NCBI GenBank assembly: GCA_946055175.1
Contig: CAMGET010000047.1
Coordinates: 1-8,049, forward strand
Length of the DNA: 8,049 nucleotides
Source of the DNA: an uncultured Roseburia sp.
GTDB lineage: Bacteria; Bacillota; Clostridia; Lachnospirales; Lachnospiraceae
Direction of reading: 5' to 3'
In this document: in pieces, positions 1 to 6,955 of the stretch
How positions within the stretch are numbered: the stretch's first letter is position 1
How the letters are laid out: each line of letters begins with the position of its first letter
Made by a program: the position numbers and the translations under genes
The notes under the pieces: model-generated
The model's database searches: none
What the model was told of the DNA's origin: nothing
Seen by the model: only the letters and a program-made list of their open reading frames with translations

Positions 1-1004
1 TAAGTTCCGGTATTATGGTTAGCCCTAATTACACCATGGACTTAATCTACCAGACTCTTTACAAGTTAAGGGTAGAGCATCATTTTAACGGTTACATTCA
101 TGTAAAAGCCATTCCTGGTGCCGATCCGCTTCTTGTAGAGAAAACTGGTTTTTTAGCGGACCGAATGAGTATCAATTTAGAGTTGCCAACCGCAGATAGC
201 TTAAAAAAACTGGCGCCCTATAAGTCCCGCAATACCATCTTAAAACCGATGCGTCAGATACAAAATGGTATTATAGAAAACAAAAATGAACTTATGGTTT
301 ACCACAAAACGCCAAAATTCGTTCCTGCCGGGCAGAGTACCCAGATGATTATTGGTGCCACACCGGAAAATGATTATCAGATAATTCGTGTAGCAGAAAG
401 CCTTTATAATAAATTTGATTTGAAGCGCGTTTTTTACTCCGCTTTTGTAAATGTAACAAATAACTCCGATTTACCTGCCCTGCCCGGTGGACCGCCACTA
501 TTACGCGAACATCGACTATATCAGGCTGACTGGCTTTTAAGATTTTATGATTTTAAGGCAGATGAATTGTTGTCGGAGGACAGACCTGACTTTAACATTT
601 TTCTGGACCCGAAATGTGACTGGGCTATCCGCCACTTAGAATATTTTCCTGTGGAGATTCATACGGCTGATTACCATACCCTGCTTCGTGTACCGGGTAT
701 TGGTGTGAAATCTGCCAAGCGAATTGTAACAGAACGGCGTAACGGACAGCTTGATTTTAATGATTTAAAGAAAATTGGTGTTGTATTAAAACGAGCACTT
801 TATTTTATCACCTGTTCCGGTAAAATGATGTACCCGACGAAGTTAGAGGAAAATTATATCTGCCAAAATCTGATGTCCGATAAGACTCAGATTCCAAAGG
901 AAATCCGTGAAAGCGGCTATCAGCAAATTAGTTTATTTGATACAGGACTGGAGGAAAACCTATGTATATCTTCATCTGCGAAGACAACCTTGATGGGATT
1001 TTAA
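1..1004 (+). CDS. Putative DNA modification/repair radical SAM protein, C-terminal part (5' end outside window)
   Basis: The frame is open from the left edge (first full codon at 3-5) through the ATG at 15, so this is the C-terminal part of a longer protein and the ATG at 15 is probably internal. The N-terminal CxxxCxxC iron-sulfur motif expected of a radical SAM enzyme would lie outside the window and cannot be checked. Numbering from the ATG at 15, the sequence looks like the end of a radical SAM barrel (IHVKAIPGA near 28-36, FVPAGQSTQMIIGATPEND at 102-120). A conserved HRLYQADWLLRFY block follows at 166-178, then a helix-hairpin-helix (LLRVPGIGVKSAKRIV at 223-238), a non-sequence-specific DNA-binding element. 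This arrangement matches the family annotated as putative DNA modification/repair radical SAM protein (TIGR03916), whose reaction is not known. It overlaps the next gene by 43 bases, and family members are typically paired with that partner. DNA binding is inferred from the helix-hairpin-helix. Confidence 0.85.
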   Translation, partial: SSGIMVSPNYTMDLIYQTLYKLRVEHHFNGYIHVKAIPGADPLLVEKTGFLADRMSINLELPTADSLKKLAPYKSRNTILKPMRQIQNGIIENKNELMVYHKTPKFVPAGQSTQMIIGATPENDYQIIRVAESLYNKFDLKRVFYSAFVNVTNNSDLPALPGGPPLLREHRLYQADWLLRFYDFKADELLSEDRPDFNIFLDPKCDWAIRHLEYFPVEIHTADYHTLLRVPGIGVKSAKRIVTERRNGQLDFNDLKKIGVVLKRALYFITCSGKMMYPTKLEENYICQNLMSDKTQIPKEIRESGYQQISLFDTGLEENLCISSSAKTTLMGF

Positions 1005-1765
1005 CAGGTATCTACGATGCCTGGGCTTTTAAAATACAGAATAAAGACCTTTCCCACGATGACATTCGTCTCGCTTCCCGTGAGCCGGAGAACTATGAAC
1101 TGTTCAGCGACTATATTCATGTGGAGTCGTCTACCGAAAAAGCGGAAAAAGTCAGCCGCACGCTCTATGGAAAATTAGGCAGCGAATTTTATGAAGCAAT
1201 CGTATATGCCGCTTTATCAAGAGAGCCTGCCGGAAAAGCTGAAATGGATAAGGCTGATGCCATTTATAAAACAATTGTCCTTGCACTGCGCTCTTCTGAC
1301 AAAGAGAAGGTACTTCTCTATTTAGGGGAACCCTGTATTTTCCGCGTTTTTACGCTTTCCCGTGCTACGCATAATGAAGCCCATCACCTAACCGGTTTTT
1401 TACGTTTTTCAGAATTAAAAAATGGTGTATTGTTTTCTACAATACACCCGAAAAATCATGCCCTTCCGATTTTAGCAGAACACTTTACCGACCGTTTTCC
1501 ACAGGAAAATTTTATGATTTATGATGAAACCCGCCAGCTTGCAGCCGTACACCGGGCCGGTAAGAATTTTATGTTGGTGGATGCCTCAGACCTAAATCAG
1601 GACATTATTCATAATTTTTCCGAAGAAGAACAGCAATTCCGTGATTTGTGGATGACCTTCTTTGACAGCATTGCTATTAAAGCACGTACTAATCCAAAGC
1701 TTCAGTCGCAAAACATTCCGAAGCGATTCTGGCCGGACGCATTGGAGTTGGCAAGGCAGTTATAA
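962..1765 (+). CDS. DUF4130 / TIGR03915-type putative DNA metabolism protein
   Basis: This 267-residue soluble protein is full length for its family. It begins MYIFICEDNLDGILTGIYDA, the usual start of TIGR03915/DUF4130 proteins, and has the motifs THNEAHHLTGFLRF (136-149), HPKNHALPILAEHFTDRFP (162-180) and a C-terminal NPKLQSQNIPKRFWPDAL segment (244-261). I see no signal peptide, membrane segment or recognised catalytic site. The start is supported by GGAGG at 950-954, seven bases before the ATG. It lies inside the end of the radical SAM gene (43-base overlap), so the two are very probably co-transcribed and translationally coupled. In other bacteria DUF4130 is found joined to, or next to, UdgX-like uracil-DNA glycosylase domains, which points to a DNA repair or DNA modification role. 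The biochemical activity is unknown, and the partnership with the radical SAM protein is inferred from context and family pairing. Confidence 0.85.
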   Translation: MYIFICEDNLDGILTGIYDAWAFKIQNKDLSHDDIRLASREPENYELFSDYIHVESSTEKAEKVSRTLYGKLGSEFYEAIVYAALSREPAGKAEMDKADAIYKTIVLALRSSDKEKVLLYLGEPCIFRVFTLSRATHNEAHHLTGFLRFSELKNGVLFSTIHPKNHALPILAEHFTDRFPQENFMIYDETRQLAAVHRAGKNFMLVDASDLNQDIIHNFSEEEQQFRDLWMTFFDSIAIKARTNPKLQSQNIPKRFWPDALELARQL

Positions 1766-1792
1766 AAATCTGTGGGCTATATATTTTTATAA
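1760..1792. terminator. A/T-only inverted repeat between convergent genes, possible weak terminator
   Basis: TTATAAAAAT (1760-1769) and ATTTTTATAA (1783-1792) are perfect 10-base inverted copies around a 13-base loop. They span the 11-base gap between the convergent DUF4130 and response regulator genes. The stop codon of the first gene (1763-1765) lies in the left arm and that of the second (1777-1779, read on the - strand) in the loop. The stem has no G-C pairs, so it would be weak. It could serve as a poor bidirectional terminator or be a by-product of AT-rich stop regions. Confidence 0.35.
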
Positions 1793-2397
1793 TAAAACAC
1801 CGCGAGCTGTGTACGGTCACGCAATGCCAGTTTCTCCAGTATCACACTGATATAATTGCGTACCGTGCCTTCACTAAGAAATAATTTTTCTGCAATCTCC
1901 TTGTTGCTTAACCCTTCTGCCACCAGTTCAATGATTGCCTGCTCCTTTTCATTAATGTCATACTGACTGTAATGAAATTCATCCTTGGACTGCATTAACA
2001 CCGGAAGCTTACCGACGATTTCGCCGCCGAACACACTCTGTCCTCCATAAACTGCCTTTAATGCAGGTACAATACCTTCAAAATCCTGCTTTAAGATATA
2101 GCCTTTTGCTCCAATGCTTAAAGCTTTTACAATATATTCGTCATCCGAAAAGGTTGTTAAAATAAGGATTCGCGCATTAGGATACTCTTTCAGAATCGCC
2201 TCTGCTGCCTCTAAGCCATTTATTTCTTCCATACGAATATCCATTAAAAGAACATCCGGCTCATATTTTTTGTAAAGTGCAATTGCTTCTCTTCCGCTAT
2301 ACCCGGTTTCCGCTACTTCTATTGATGCATCTGCTTCCAGTATAGTTTTTAACGAGATTGCTACCAATTGATCATCATCTACTACAACTACTCTCAT
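1777..2397 (-). CDS. NarL/LuxR-family response regulator
   Basis: This 206-residue cytoplasmic transcription factor has the normal length for the NarL/FixJ family. The receiver domain (about 1-118) has the acidic cluster DDD at 7-9, the phosphoacceptor Asp53 in LLMDIR, the switch threonine in LTTF (81-82) and the conserved Lys103 in ILKQD. The C-terminal LuxR-type helix-turn-helix (about 147-206) includes LSNKEIAEKLFLSEGTVRNY (163-182) with the recognition helix near 176-190. All phosphorelay residues are intact. The ATG is preceded on the - strand by AAAGGA at a suitable distance. It starts 26 bases after the kinase stop codon, so the two are almost certainly one operon and a cognate pair. 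By analogy with DesR and YvfU-type regulators next to ABC transporters, it probably controls the divergent exporter operon through the intergenic sites at 3578-3604. The target is inferred. Confidence 0.93.
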   Translation of the reverse strand: MRVVVVDDDQLVAISLKTILEADASIEVAETGYSGREAIALYKKYEPDVLLMDIRMEEINGLEAAEAILKEYPNARILILTTFSDDEYIVKALSIGAKGYILKQDFEGIVPALKAVYGGQSVFGGEIVGKLPVLMQSKDEFHYSQYDINEKEQAIIELVAEGLSNKEIAEKLFLSEGTVRNYISVILEKLALRDRTQLAVFYYKNI

Positions 2398-2423
2398 TCT
2401 CTAAATCCTTTCCCCTTGCTCTG

Positions 2424-3491
2424 CTAAACTTGCTCTTTTTTTAATGTAATAAACAGCTTAAATCCATTTTCATTTTGAATTCGAATCGTACCGTTTAATG
2501 CTTCTACACGTTCTCTCATGTTAGATAATCCGATTCCTTCTCCTGTGGAGTGCACTTTTTTCGTTCCATTATCTTCGATTAACAACTGATAAAAACCGGG
2601 ATGCTCTCTTAAGATAATACCGATGGTGTCCGCATTGGAATGCTTTACCACATTTGACATTGCTTCCTTAATAATCGCAATAAAACAGTATTTCACATTT
2701 CTTGGTACACTTTTTGACATATCATAATCAAGCTGCACCTTGTAGTTTTCCCGCATTTCCTTTGTCGCTTCTAGGACTGCCTGCCTTAAGTCAATGGAAT
2801 CATCATGAAGGTCATGCACACTCTCTCTGATACTGTTCATAGCCTGATTTAAGGTGTCGTTAATACTGGTAAGTTGCCCGCACAAGGGCTCCTCTTTATG
2901 TAGGGTCTTTAATGCACCTATTTGTAAAATGGAGCGGGATAGCATATGTCCGACGTTATCATGAATCTCCCTTGCAATTCGATTTCTTTCCTTTAAAGTA
3001 GCAAGATAAATTTCATAATCCTGTTTCTCCATCAAGTCCTTATTTTTTTCCCTTAATACCAAATTCAACTCTGTGCTGGTATCGCGCATCGAAATCATAT
3101 CTCTTTTTAAGGTCTCAATCCGGTTTGTGCGCTCCGTAAGTAAAATACTTAACCCACAAGTGCCAGCCCATAACGCAGTCTCCCATAATTCATAATCTGT
3201 CAATTTCATTAGAAAAGGAATTGCTCCGACCACTCCCCACCAAACACGGTATCGGTAGATTGTGATTAATATCACCGGGAAGAAAAAGGAAAGCTCCGGT
3301 AAAAAGAAACTGATTGCAATAAAGACAACACATAAAAAGGTTGTCTGTGGACGTTTATCCAAAAACATGCCCAGTGCACCGGCAATCAATCCGAGTAAAA
3401 AAGTTACAACCGGTGTGATGGTTCCCTGTGAAGTAAAAATAATAAAAGCTGAAAGCAATAAAATGATCAGGTAATCTAAAAATCTATCCAC
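2424..3491 (-). CDS. Membrane sensor histidine kinase, NarL/DesK type (HisKA_3)
   Basis: This 355-residue integral-membrane kinase autophosphorylates on His and passes the phosphate to the regulator encoded downstream. The N-terminal third is hydrophobic, with about four to five membrane segments (roughly 5-22, 28-44, 50-80, 84-96, 104-118) and no sizeable extracytoplasmic domain. This suggests sensing in or at the membrane, or via the transporter. A helical linker (120-165) leads to the HisKA_3 dimerisation domain with the H-box ERNRIAREIHDNVGHMLS (168-185), phosphoacceptor His177. The HATPase domain shows the N box KEAMSNVVKHS (275-285), DNGT (307-310) and GEGIGLSNM (317-325). The start is GTG, not ATG: it is the codon at 3491-3489 on the - strand, eight bases after AAAGGA, and no better start is visible. 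It is divergent from the ABC operon and co-transcribed with the response regulator. The signal is unknown. Confidence 0.92.
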   Translation of the reverse strand: MDRFLDYLIILLLSAFIIFTSQGTITPVVTFLLGLIAGALGMFLDKRPQTTFLCVVFIAISFFLPELSFFFPVILITIYRYRVWWGVVGAIPFLMKLTDYELWETALWAGTCGLSILLTERTNRIETLKRDMISMRDTSTELNLVLREKNKDLMEKQDYEIYLATLKERNRIAREIHDNVGHMLSRSILQIGALKTLHKEEPLCGQLTSINDTLNQAMNSIRESVHDLHDDSIDLRQAVLEATKEMRENYKVQLDYDMSKSVPRNVKYCFIAIIKEAMSNVVKHSNADTIGIILREHPGFYQLLIEDNGTKKVHSTGEGIGLSNMRERVEALNGTIRIQNENGFKLFITLKKEQV

Positions 3492-3577
3492 GCGAATCGT
3501 CCTTTCTTTTCTTTCTTCTTAAAAATAACATTTTCCATACGGATTCGATAGTCTTTTTTTGCGTTTTATGAAAATGA

Positions 3578-3604
3578 TGACATTTGTCACATGAGATGCT
3601 GACA
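3578..3604. promoter_or_regulatory. Candidate response regulator operator: TGACA/TGTCA inverted repeat plus third half-site
   Basis: TGACA (3578-3582) and TGTCA (3585-3589) form a 5-2-5 palindrome, and a third TGACA lies at 3600-3604 in the inverse orientation to the second half-site. They sit in the only non-coding gap between the kinase operon and the exporter operon. Relative to the proposed + strand start near 3648, they are centred at about -64 and -46, where an activator would be expected. NarL-family regulators bind short dyads as dimers, so the response regulator of this window is the natural candidate. The assignment is an inference from position and symmetry. Confidence 0.5.
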
Positions 3605-3612
3605 CCTTTCAC

Positions 3613-3641
3613 TTATCTTTCGCCGCCTCTTTTTCTATACT
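3613..3641 (+). promoter_or_regulatory. Candidate sigma-A promoter of the ABC exporter operon
   Basis: TATACT at 3636-3641 is a good -10 box. Exactly 17 bases upstream is TTATCT (3613-3618), a weak match to TTGACA. A good -10 with a poor -35, just downstream of dyad repeats, is the usual look of an activator-dependent promoter. Transcription would start near 3648, giving a leader of about 27 bases before the ATG at 3675. No equally convincing promoter could be picked for the - strand kinase operon within the same 183-base gap. Confidence 0.45.
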
Positions 3642-3674
3642 TAAACCAGCAAAACACAGAAAGGATTTCATACT

Positions 3675-4616
3675 ATGAATACACCTGTTATAAAAATTGA
3701 AAATCTGGTAAAGCGTTATCATGAACTGGTTGCCTTAGACCATTTTAATTTAGAAATTGAAGAAGGAGAAATTTTTGGTCTGCTTGGTCCAAACGGCTCC
3801 GGCAAAACCACTACCATCAACTGCATCCTTTCCCTTTTATCCTATGATAAGGGTTCTATTCAGGTCTTTGGAAAGGAAATGCATCCGGATAGCTATGACA
3901 TCAAACGTCAAATTGGCGTTGTCATGCAAAATGTTGCTGTTTTCGATGAACTTACCGTATATGAAAATATAGATTATTTCTGCGGTCTTTACGTTAAGGA
4001 TAAAACCTTGCGTAAACAATATGTAGAAGAAGCCATTGATTTTGTCGGTTTAAATGAATTTCGCAAATTTTATCCGAAAAAGCTTTCCGGCGGTCTGCTT
4101 CGCCGTTTAAATATCGCCTGTGGCATCGCACACAAACCAAAGCTTATTTTCCTAGATGAGCCAACGGTAGCGGTGGACCCTCAGAGCCGTAATAAAATTC
4201 TGGAAGGGATTTTAGAGTTGAACCGTCAGGGCGCAACCATTATCTATACTTCCCACTATATGGAAGAAGTAGAACAGATATGTACCCGCATTGCCATCAT
4301 GGATAAGGGCAAAAATCTTGCCATCGGAACCAAAGAAGAATTAAAACAGATGATTAAGAAAAGCGAGATTATTTCTGTTGATATTTTAGATATCGCAGAG
4401 GAGGATATCAATGCAATTCGTAAGCTTCCGCATGTATACGATGTCATTTTTGCAAACCACCAGTTGCAGGTGCTCTGCAGCGGAGGCAAGCACAATCTGA
4501 TTCGCGTGCTGGACTATTTACAATCCAGGGATTTATCCTTTGGACGTGTCTATTCCGAATTGCCAACCTTAAATGACGTGTTCTTAGAGATTACGGGCAA
4601 AGAATTAAGAGATTAG
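3675..4616 (+). CDS. ABC-2 type transporter, ATP-binding protein
   Basis: This 313-residue cytoplasmic ATPase would power the exporter formed with the next two gene products. It has a complete nucleotide-binding domain: Walker A GPNGSGKT (38-45), Q-loop Gln85, signature LSGGLLRR (137-144), Walker B LIFLDEP with catalytic Glu162 (157-163), D-loop VAVD (165-168) and switch His194. The signature ends in Leu where LSGGQ is canonical, a variation seen in some DrrA/NatA-like ATPases. The C-terminal 90 residues form the extra domain typical of this subfamily, ending LPTLNDVFLEITGKEL. The ATG is preceded by AAAGGA, and no competing upstream start fits. It is the first gene of a tight + strand operon: its stop codon overlaps the AGGAGG of the next gene. 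The subfamily exports drugs, antimicrobial peptides, lipids or sodium. The substrate here cannot be read from the sequence. Confidence 0.95.
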   Translation: MNTPVIKIENLVKRYHELVALDHFNLEIEEGEIFGLLGPNGSGKTTTINCILSLLSYDKGSIQVFGKEMHPDSYDIKRQIGVVMQNVAVFDELTVYENIDYFCGLYVKDKTLRKQYVEEAIDFVGLNEFRKFYPKKLSGGLLRRLNIACGIAHKPKLIFLDEPTVAVDPQSRNKILEGILELNRQGATIIYTSHYMEEVEQICTRIAIMDKGKNLAIGTKEELKQMIKKSEIISVDILDIAEEDINAIRKLPHVYDVIFANHQLQVLCSGGKHNLIRVLDYLQSRDLSFGRVYSELPTLNDVFLEITGKELRD

Positions 4617-4625
4617 GAGGCCGGC

Positions 4626-5774
4626 ATGTTTATACGTTCTTTTTACTATACTTTTTTACAATTAATCCGCCAAAAAACCATGCTCTTTTGGAACCTGTGC
4701 TTTCCGCTCCTTTTGGGAACCATGTATAACGTTGCGTTTGGTGGATTGGCAGCTGATGAAGCTTTTCATGCAATTCCGGTTGCCGTTGTGACCACAGAAG
4801 TCGAAAATGACTATGGATTTTCTGATACCATACGGTTATTAAGTGAAGAAGGTGAGGATCAGTTTTTAGACGCTACATTTACCACAGAAGAGGAAGCCCA
4901 TTCGCTTCTGGAGAAAAAAGAAGTTATTGGTATCCTCTACGGCGGTTCCCCGATTACACTGACAGTTTCTGCTGAAATGACGACCTTTAAACTGGAGCAA
5001 AGTATTTTAAGTGCCTTTGTTGAACAATACAATTTAAATATTACTGCCATTACGGATATCGCCGTTAACCATCCGGAGAATCTTTCAGATGCAATCAGAC
5101 AGCTTGGGCTTAAAACGGACTATTTGACAGAAACCTCTTATTCAGATGGAAATCTGGATGAGAAACTTACTTACTTTTTTAATCTGATTGCCATGAGCTG
5201 TCTCTACGCTTATATGAGCGGGATTGTTGCCGTTACCAACTCACAGGCAAATCTGTCTGCACTTGGTGCAAGAAGATGTATTTCTCCAGTGAATAAGATG
5301 CTCTCCCTTTTTGCGGAACTGTGTGCCGGAATTCTTTACCAGTTCCTTTGTACAGCAACAAGTCTGCTCTATATGATTTTTGTCTTGAAGATAGACTTTG
5401 GTTCAGAGCTCTTCTATGTTCTGCTTGCCGCTTTTGTTGGCTGCACCACTGGCGTAAGTGCGGGCTTTTTTATCGGTTCTTTTGGAAAAATGAGTGTTGG
5501 AATGAAAAATGGTATTATGATGGCTATCACCATGATTTGCAGTTTTTTAAGCGGATTAATGGTTGGTGGGATGCGTATTCTGGTTGCTCAGATTTGTCCA
5601 TGGTTTAATCATGTAAATCCGGCCGCCCTGATTTCAGACAGTTTTTATGCCTTATCGGTCTATCGCTCACACGACCGCTACTTTTTAAACCTTGCCACGC
5701 TGCTTGTACTGTCAGCTCTTTTCTATCTGGGTGGATTCTTACTTGTAAGGAGGAAAAAATATGCAGCTCTTTAA
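4626..5774 (+). CDS. ABC-2 type transporter permease, first subunit
   Basis: This 382-residue integral-membrane protein has the ABC-2 permease layout. A short cytoplasmic start (FIRSFYYTFLQLIRQKT) is followed by one membrane segment (about 20-41). A large extracytoplasmic domain of roughly 140 residues comes next (42-180), then about five more membrane segments (near 183-205, 226-254, 262-287, 294-318, 355-375) and a basic end (VRRKKYAAL). The conserved NPAALISDSFYAL motif lies at 331-343, before the last segment. This topology matches the ABC2_membrane_3 group. The start is set by AGGAGG at 4615-4620, which overlaps the ATPase stop codon and leaves 5 bases to the ATG. The gene overlaps the second permease by 14 bases. 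It most likely forms a heterodimeric channel with that permease, since both are complete but different. Cargo unknown. Confidence 0.92.
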   Translation: MFIRSFYYTFLQLIRQKTMLFWNLCFPLLLGTMYNVAFGGLAADEAFHAIPVAVVTTEVENDYGFSDTIRLLSEEGEDQFLDATFTTEEEAHSLLEKKEVIGILYGGSPITLTVSAEMTTFKLEQSILSAFVEQYNLNITAITDIAVNHPENLSDAIRQLGLKTDYLTETSYSDGNLDEKLTYFFNLIAMSCLYAYMSGIVAVTNSQANLSALGARRCISPVNKMLSLFAELCAGILYQFLCTATSLLYMIFVLKIDFGSELFYVLLAAFVGCTTGVSAGFFIGSFGKMSVGMKNGIMMAITMICSFLSGLMVGGMRILVAQICPWFNHVNPAALISDSFYALSVYRSHDRYFLNLATLLVLSALFYLGGFLLVRRKKYAAL

Positions 5775-6921
5775 AGCGTTTTTTAAAATCGCAAAACACA
5801 ATTTACCTGCGATTAGTATCTACTTTTTGATCTATGCCGCAATGACCTTCCTTTTAGGAACGACTTCTCAAAAGAATATGGATGCGAATTTTCAGTCCAA
5901 AGCACTGGACATCTGTGTCATTGATGAGGACCATTCTACGGCCAGTGAAGCTGTCGTCGCATATCTTGACAGTATGCATCATCTGGTTGAAGTGGAAAAT
6001 GACCCTGCCGTACTGCAGGATTACCTGTATTACCGCTATATCAGCTACGTTCTGACGATTCCGGAGGGCTTTGAAGAAAAATTGTTAGCCGGTAATACCT
6101 CTGAGTTGTTTACAGACGTAAAAATACCGGGCAGCTCCACCGGATACTTTGTGGACCAGCAGCTTTCGGAATATGTGCAGACACTTCAGCTCTATGTAAG
6201 CGGCGGATACACTCTTAAGGATGCTATTTCTGCAGTTAATACGACCCTTTCAGAGCATGAATATGTAACCAGCATCACGTTTAAACAGGATACGGTTTCC
6301 GAGCGTAAAGAGATTTTCTATTTTTATCAGTACCTTCCGTACATCTTTACAGTACTGCTGATTAGCGGCTTGACACCGATTATTTTGCGATTCCAGGAAA
6401 AAGAGATTCATGCCAGAATCTCCTGCTCCTCTGAACCATTTATAAACCGTAGTTTTCAGATTGTGTTGGGAAGCATCTGTTACAGTCTGCTTACCTGGTT
6501 ACTGTTCCATGTACTGGCAACACTTGTTTACGGAGATTCTCTTTTCTCCACAAACGCACTTTATGCAATGCTAAACAGCTTTGCATACTTGATGGTAGCA
6601 GTATCCATTACCTATTTTGCAAGCAGCTTTGCAATCAGTGATAATGTGGCTCACATGATTGGTAATACCATAGGCCTCGGCATGTCCTTCCTTTGCGGTG
6701 GTTTTGTCCCTCAATCCATGCTAAGCGAAGGGGTACTTAAGGTTGCCAAATACCTTCCGATGTACTGGTATCTTCGCGCCAACAACATGCTTGCCGGGTT
6801 CTCAAAGGATGCCTTTGACCTGCATTTTTACTGGACCGCCATCGGTATTCAGTTATTATTTGCAGCCGCCTTCCTCGCATTTGCCCTAGTGGCATCCCGC
6901 ATGCGAAGGCAGAACGCCTAA
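5761..6921 (+). CDS. ABC-2 type transporter permease, second subunit
   Basis: This 386-residue membrane protein has the same plan as its neighbour. Membrane segment 1 (about 17-35) leads to an extracytoplasmic domain of about 150 residues (36-186), then segments near 187-208, 229-257, 265-290, 297-320 and 355-378, with an Arg-rich tail (SRMRRQ). The motif YLPMYWYLRANNML (331-344) sits where the first permease has NPAALISDSFYAL, so the two are distant paralogues. The start is supported by AAGGAGG at 5747-5753, inside the end of the first permease gene, giving a 14-base overlap and likely translational coupling. It is the last gene of the operon: the stop codon runs straight into a strong terminator hairpin. 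The two permeases plus one ATPase gene imply a heterodimeric permease with an ATPase homodimer, an inference from gene content. Confidence 0.92.
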   Translation: MQLFKAFFKIAKHNLPAISIYFLIYAAMTFLLGTTSQKNMDANFQSKALDICVIDEDHSTASEAVVAYLDSMHHLVEVENDPAVLQDYLYYRYISYVLTIPEGFEEKLLAGNTSELFTDVKIPGSSTGYFVDQQLSEYVQTLQLYVSGGYTLKDAISAVNTTLSEHEYVTSITFKQDTVSERKEIFYFYQYLPYIFTVLLISGLTPIILRFQEKEIHARISCSSEPFINRSFQIVLGSICYSLLTWLLFHVLATLVYGDSLFSTNALYAMLNSFAYLMVAVSITYFASSFAISDNVAHMIGNTIGLGMSFLCGGFVPQSMLSEGVLKVAKYLPMYWYLRANNMLAGFSKDAFDLHFYWTAIGIQLLFAAAFLAFALVASRMRRQNA

Positions 6922-6948
6922 AAAAAGGAGCTAAACAGCTCCTTTTTT
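6921..6948. terminator. Bidirectional rho-independent terminator
   Basis: GGAGCT (6927-6932), loop AAAC and AGCTCC (6937-6942) form a perfect 6-base stem. Six A lie on the left and six T on the right, so the structure works on both strands. It ends the ABC exporter operon, whose stop codon is at 6919-6921, and on the - strand the glycosyltransferase gene, whose stop is at 6956-6958. The A/T flanks can extend the stem to 12 pairs. Confidence 0.9.
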
Positions 6949-6955
6949 CTTTTCA

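Noticed and set aside
3262..3474. Open + strand frame of 70 codons inside the kinase gene
   Set aside because: It is fully antisense to the membrane-sensor part of the histidine kinase, Lys-rich as expected from the reverse of hydrophobic codons, with no convincing ribosome binding site or family resemblance.
3492..3577. Pyrimidine-rich run and T tract in the divergent intergenic region as a possible terminator or leader element
   Set aside because: No stem of useful length could be paired next to the T tract. The CTTT-rich stretch at 3501-3520 is the complement of the kinase ribosome binding region.
4256..4495. Open - strand frame of 79 codons inside the ATPase gene
   Set aside because: It is antisense to the conserved H-loop and C-terminal domain of the ATPase and shows no motif or ribosome binding site.
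5321..5608. Open + strand frame of 95 codons inside the first permease
   Set aside because: It is an out-of-frame shadow with a Cys/Trp-rich composition unlike a real protein, and the permease frame here encodes consistent membrane helices.
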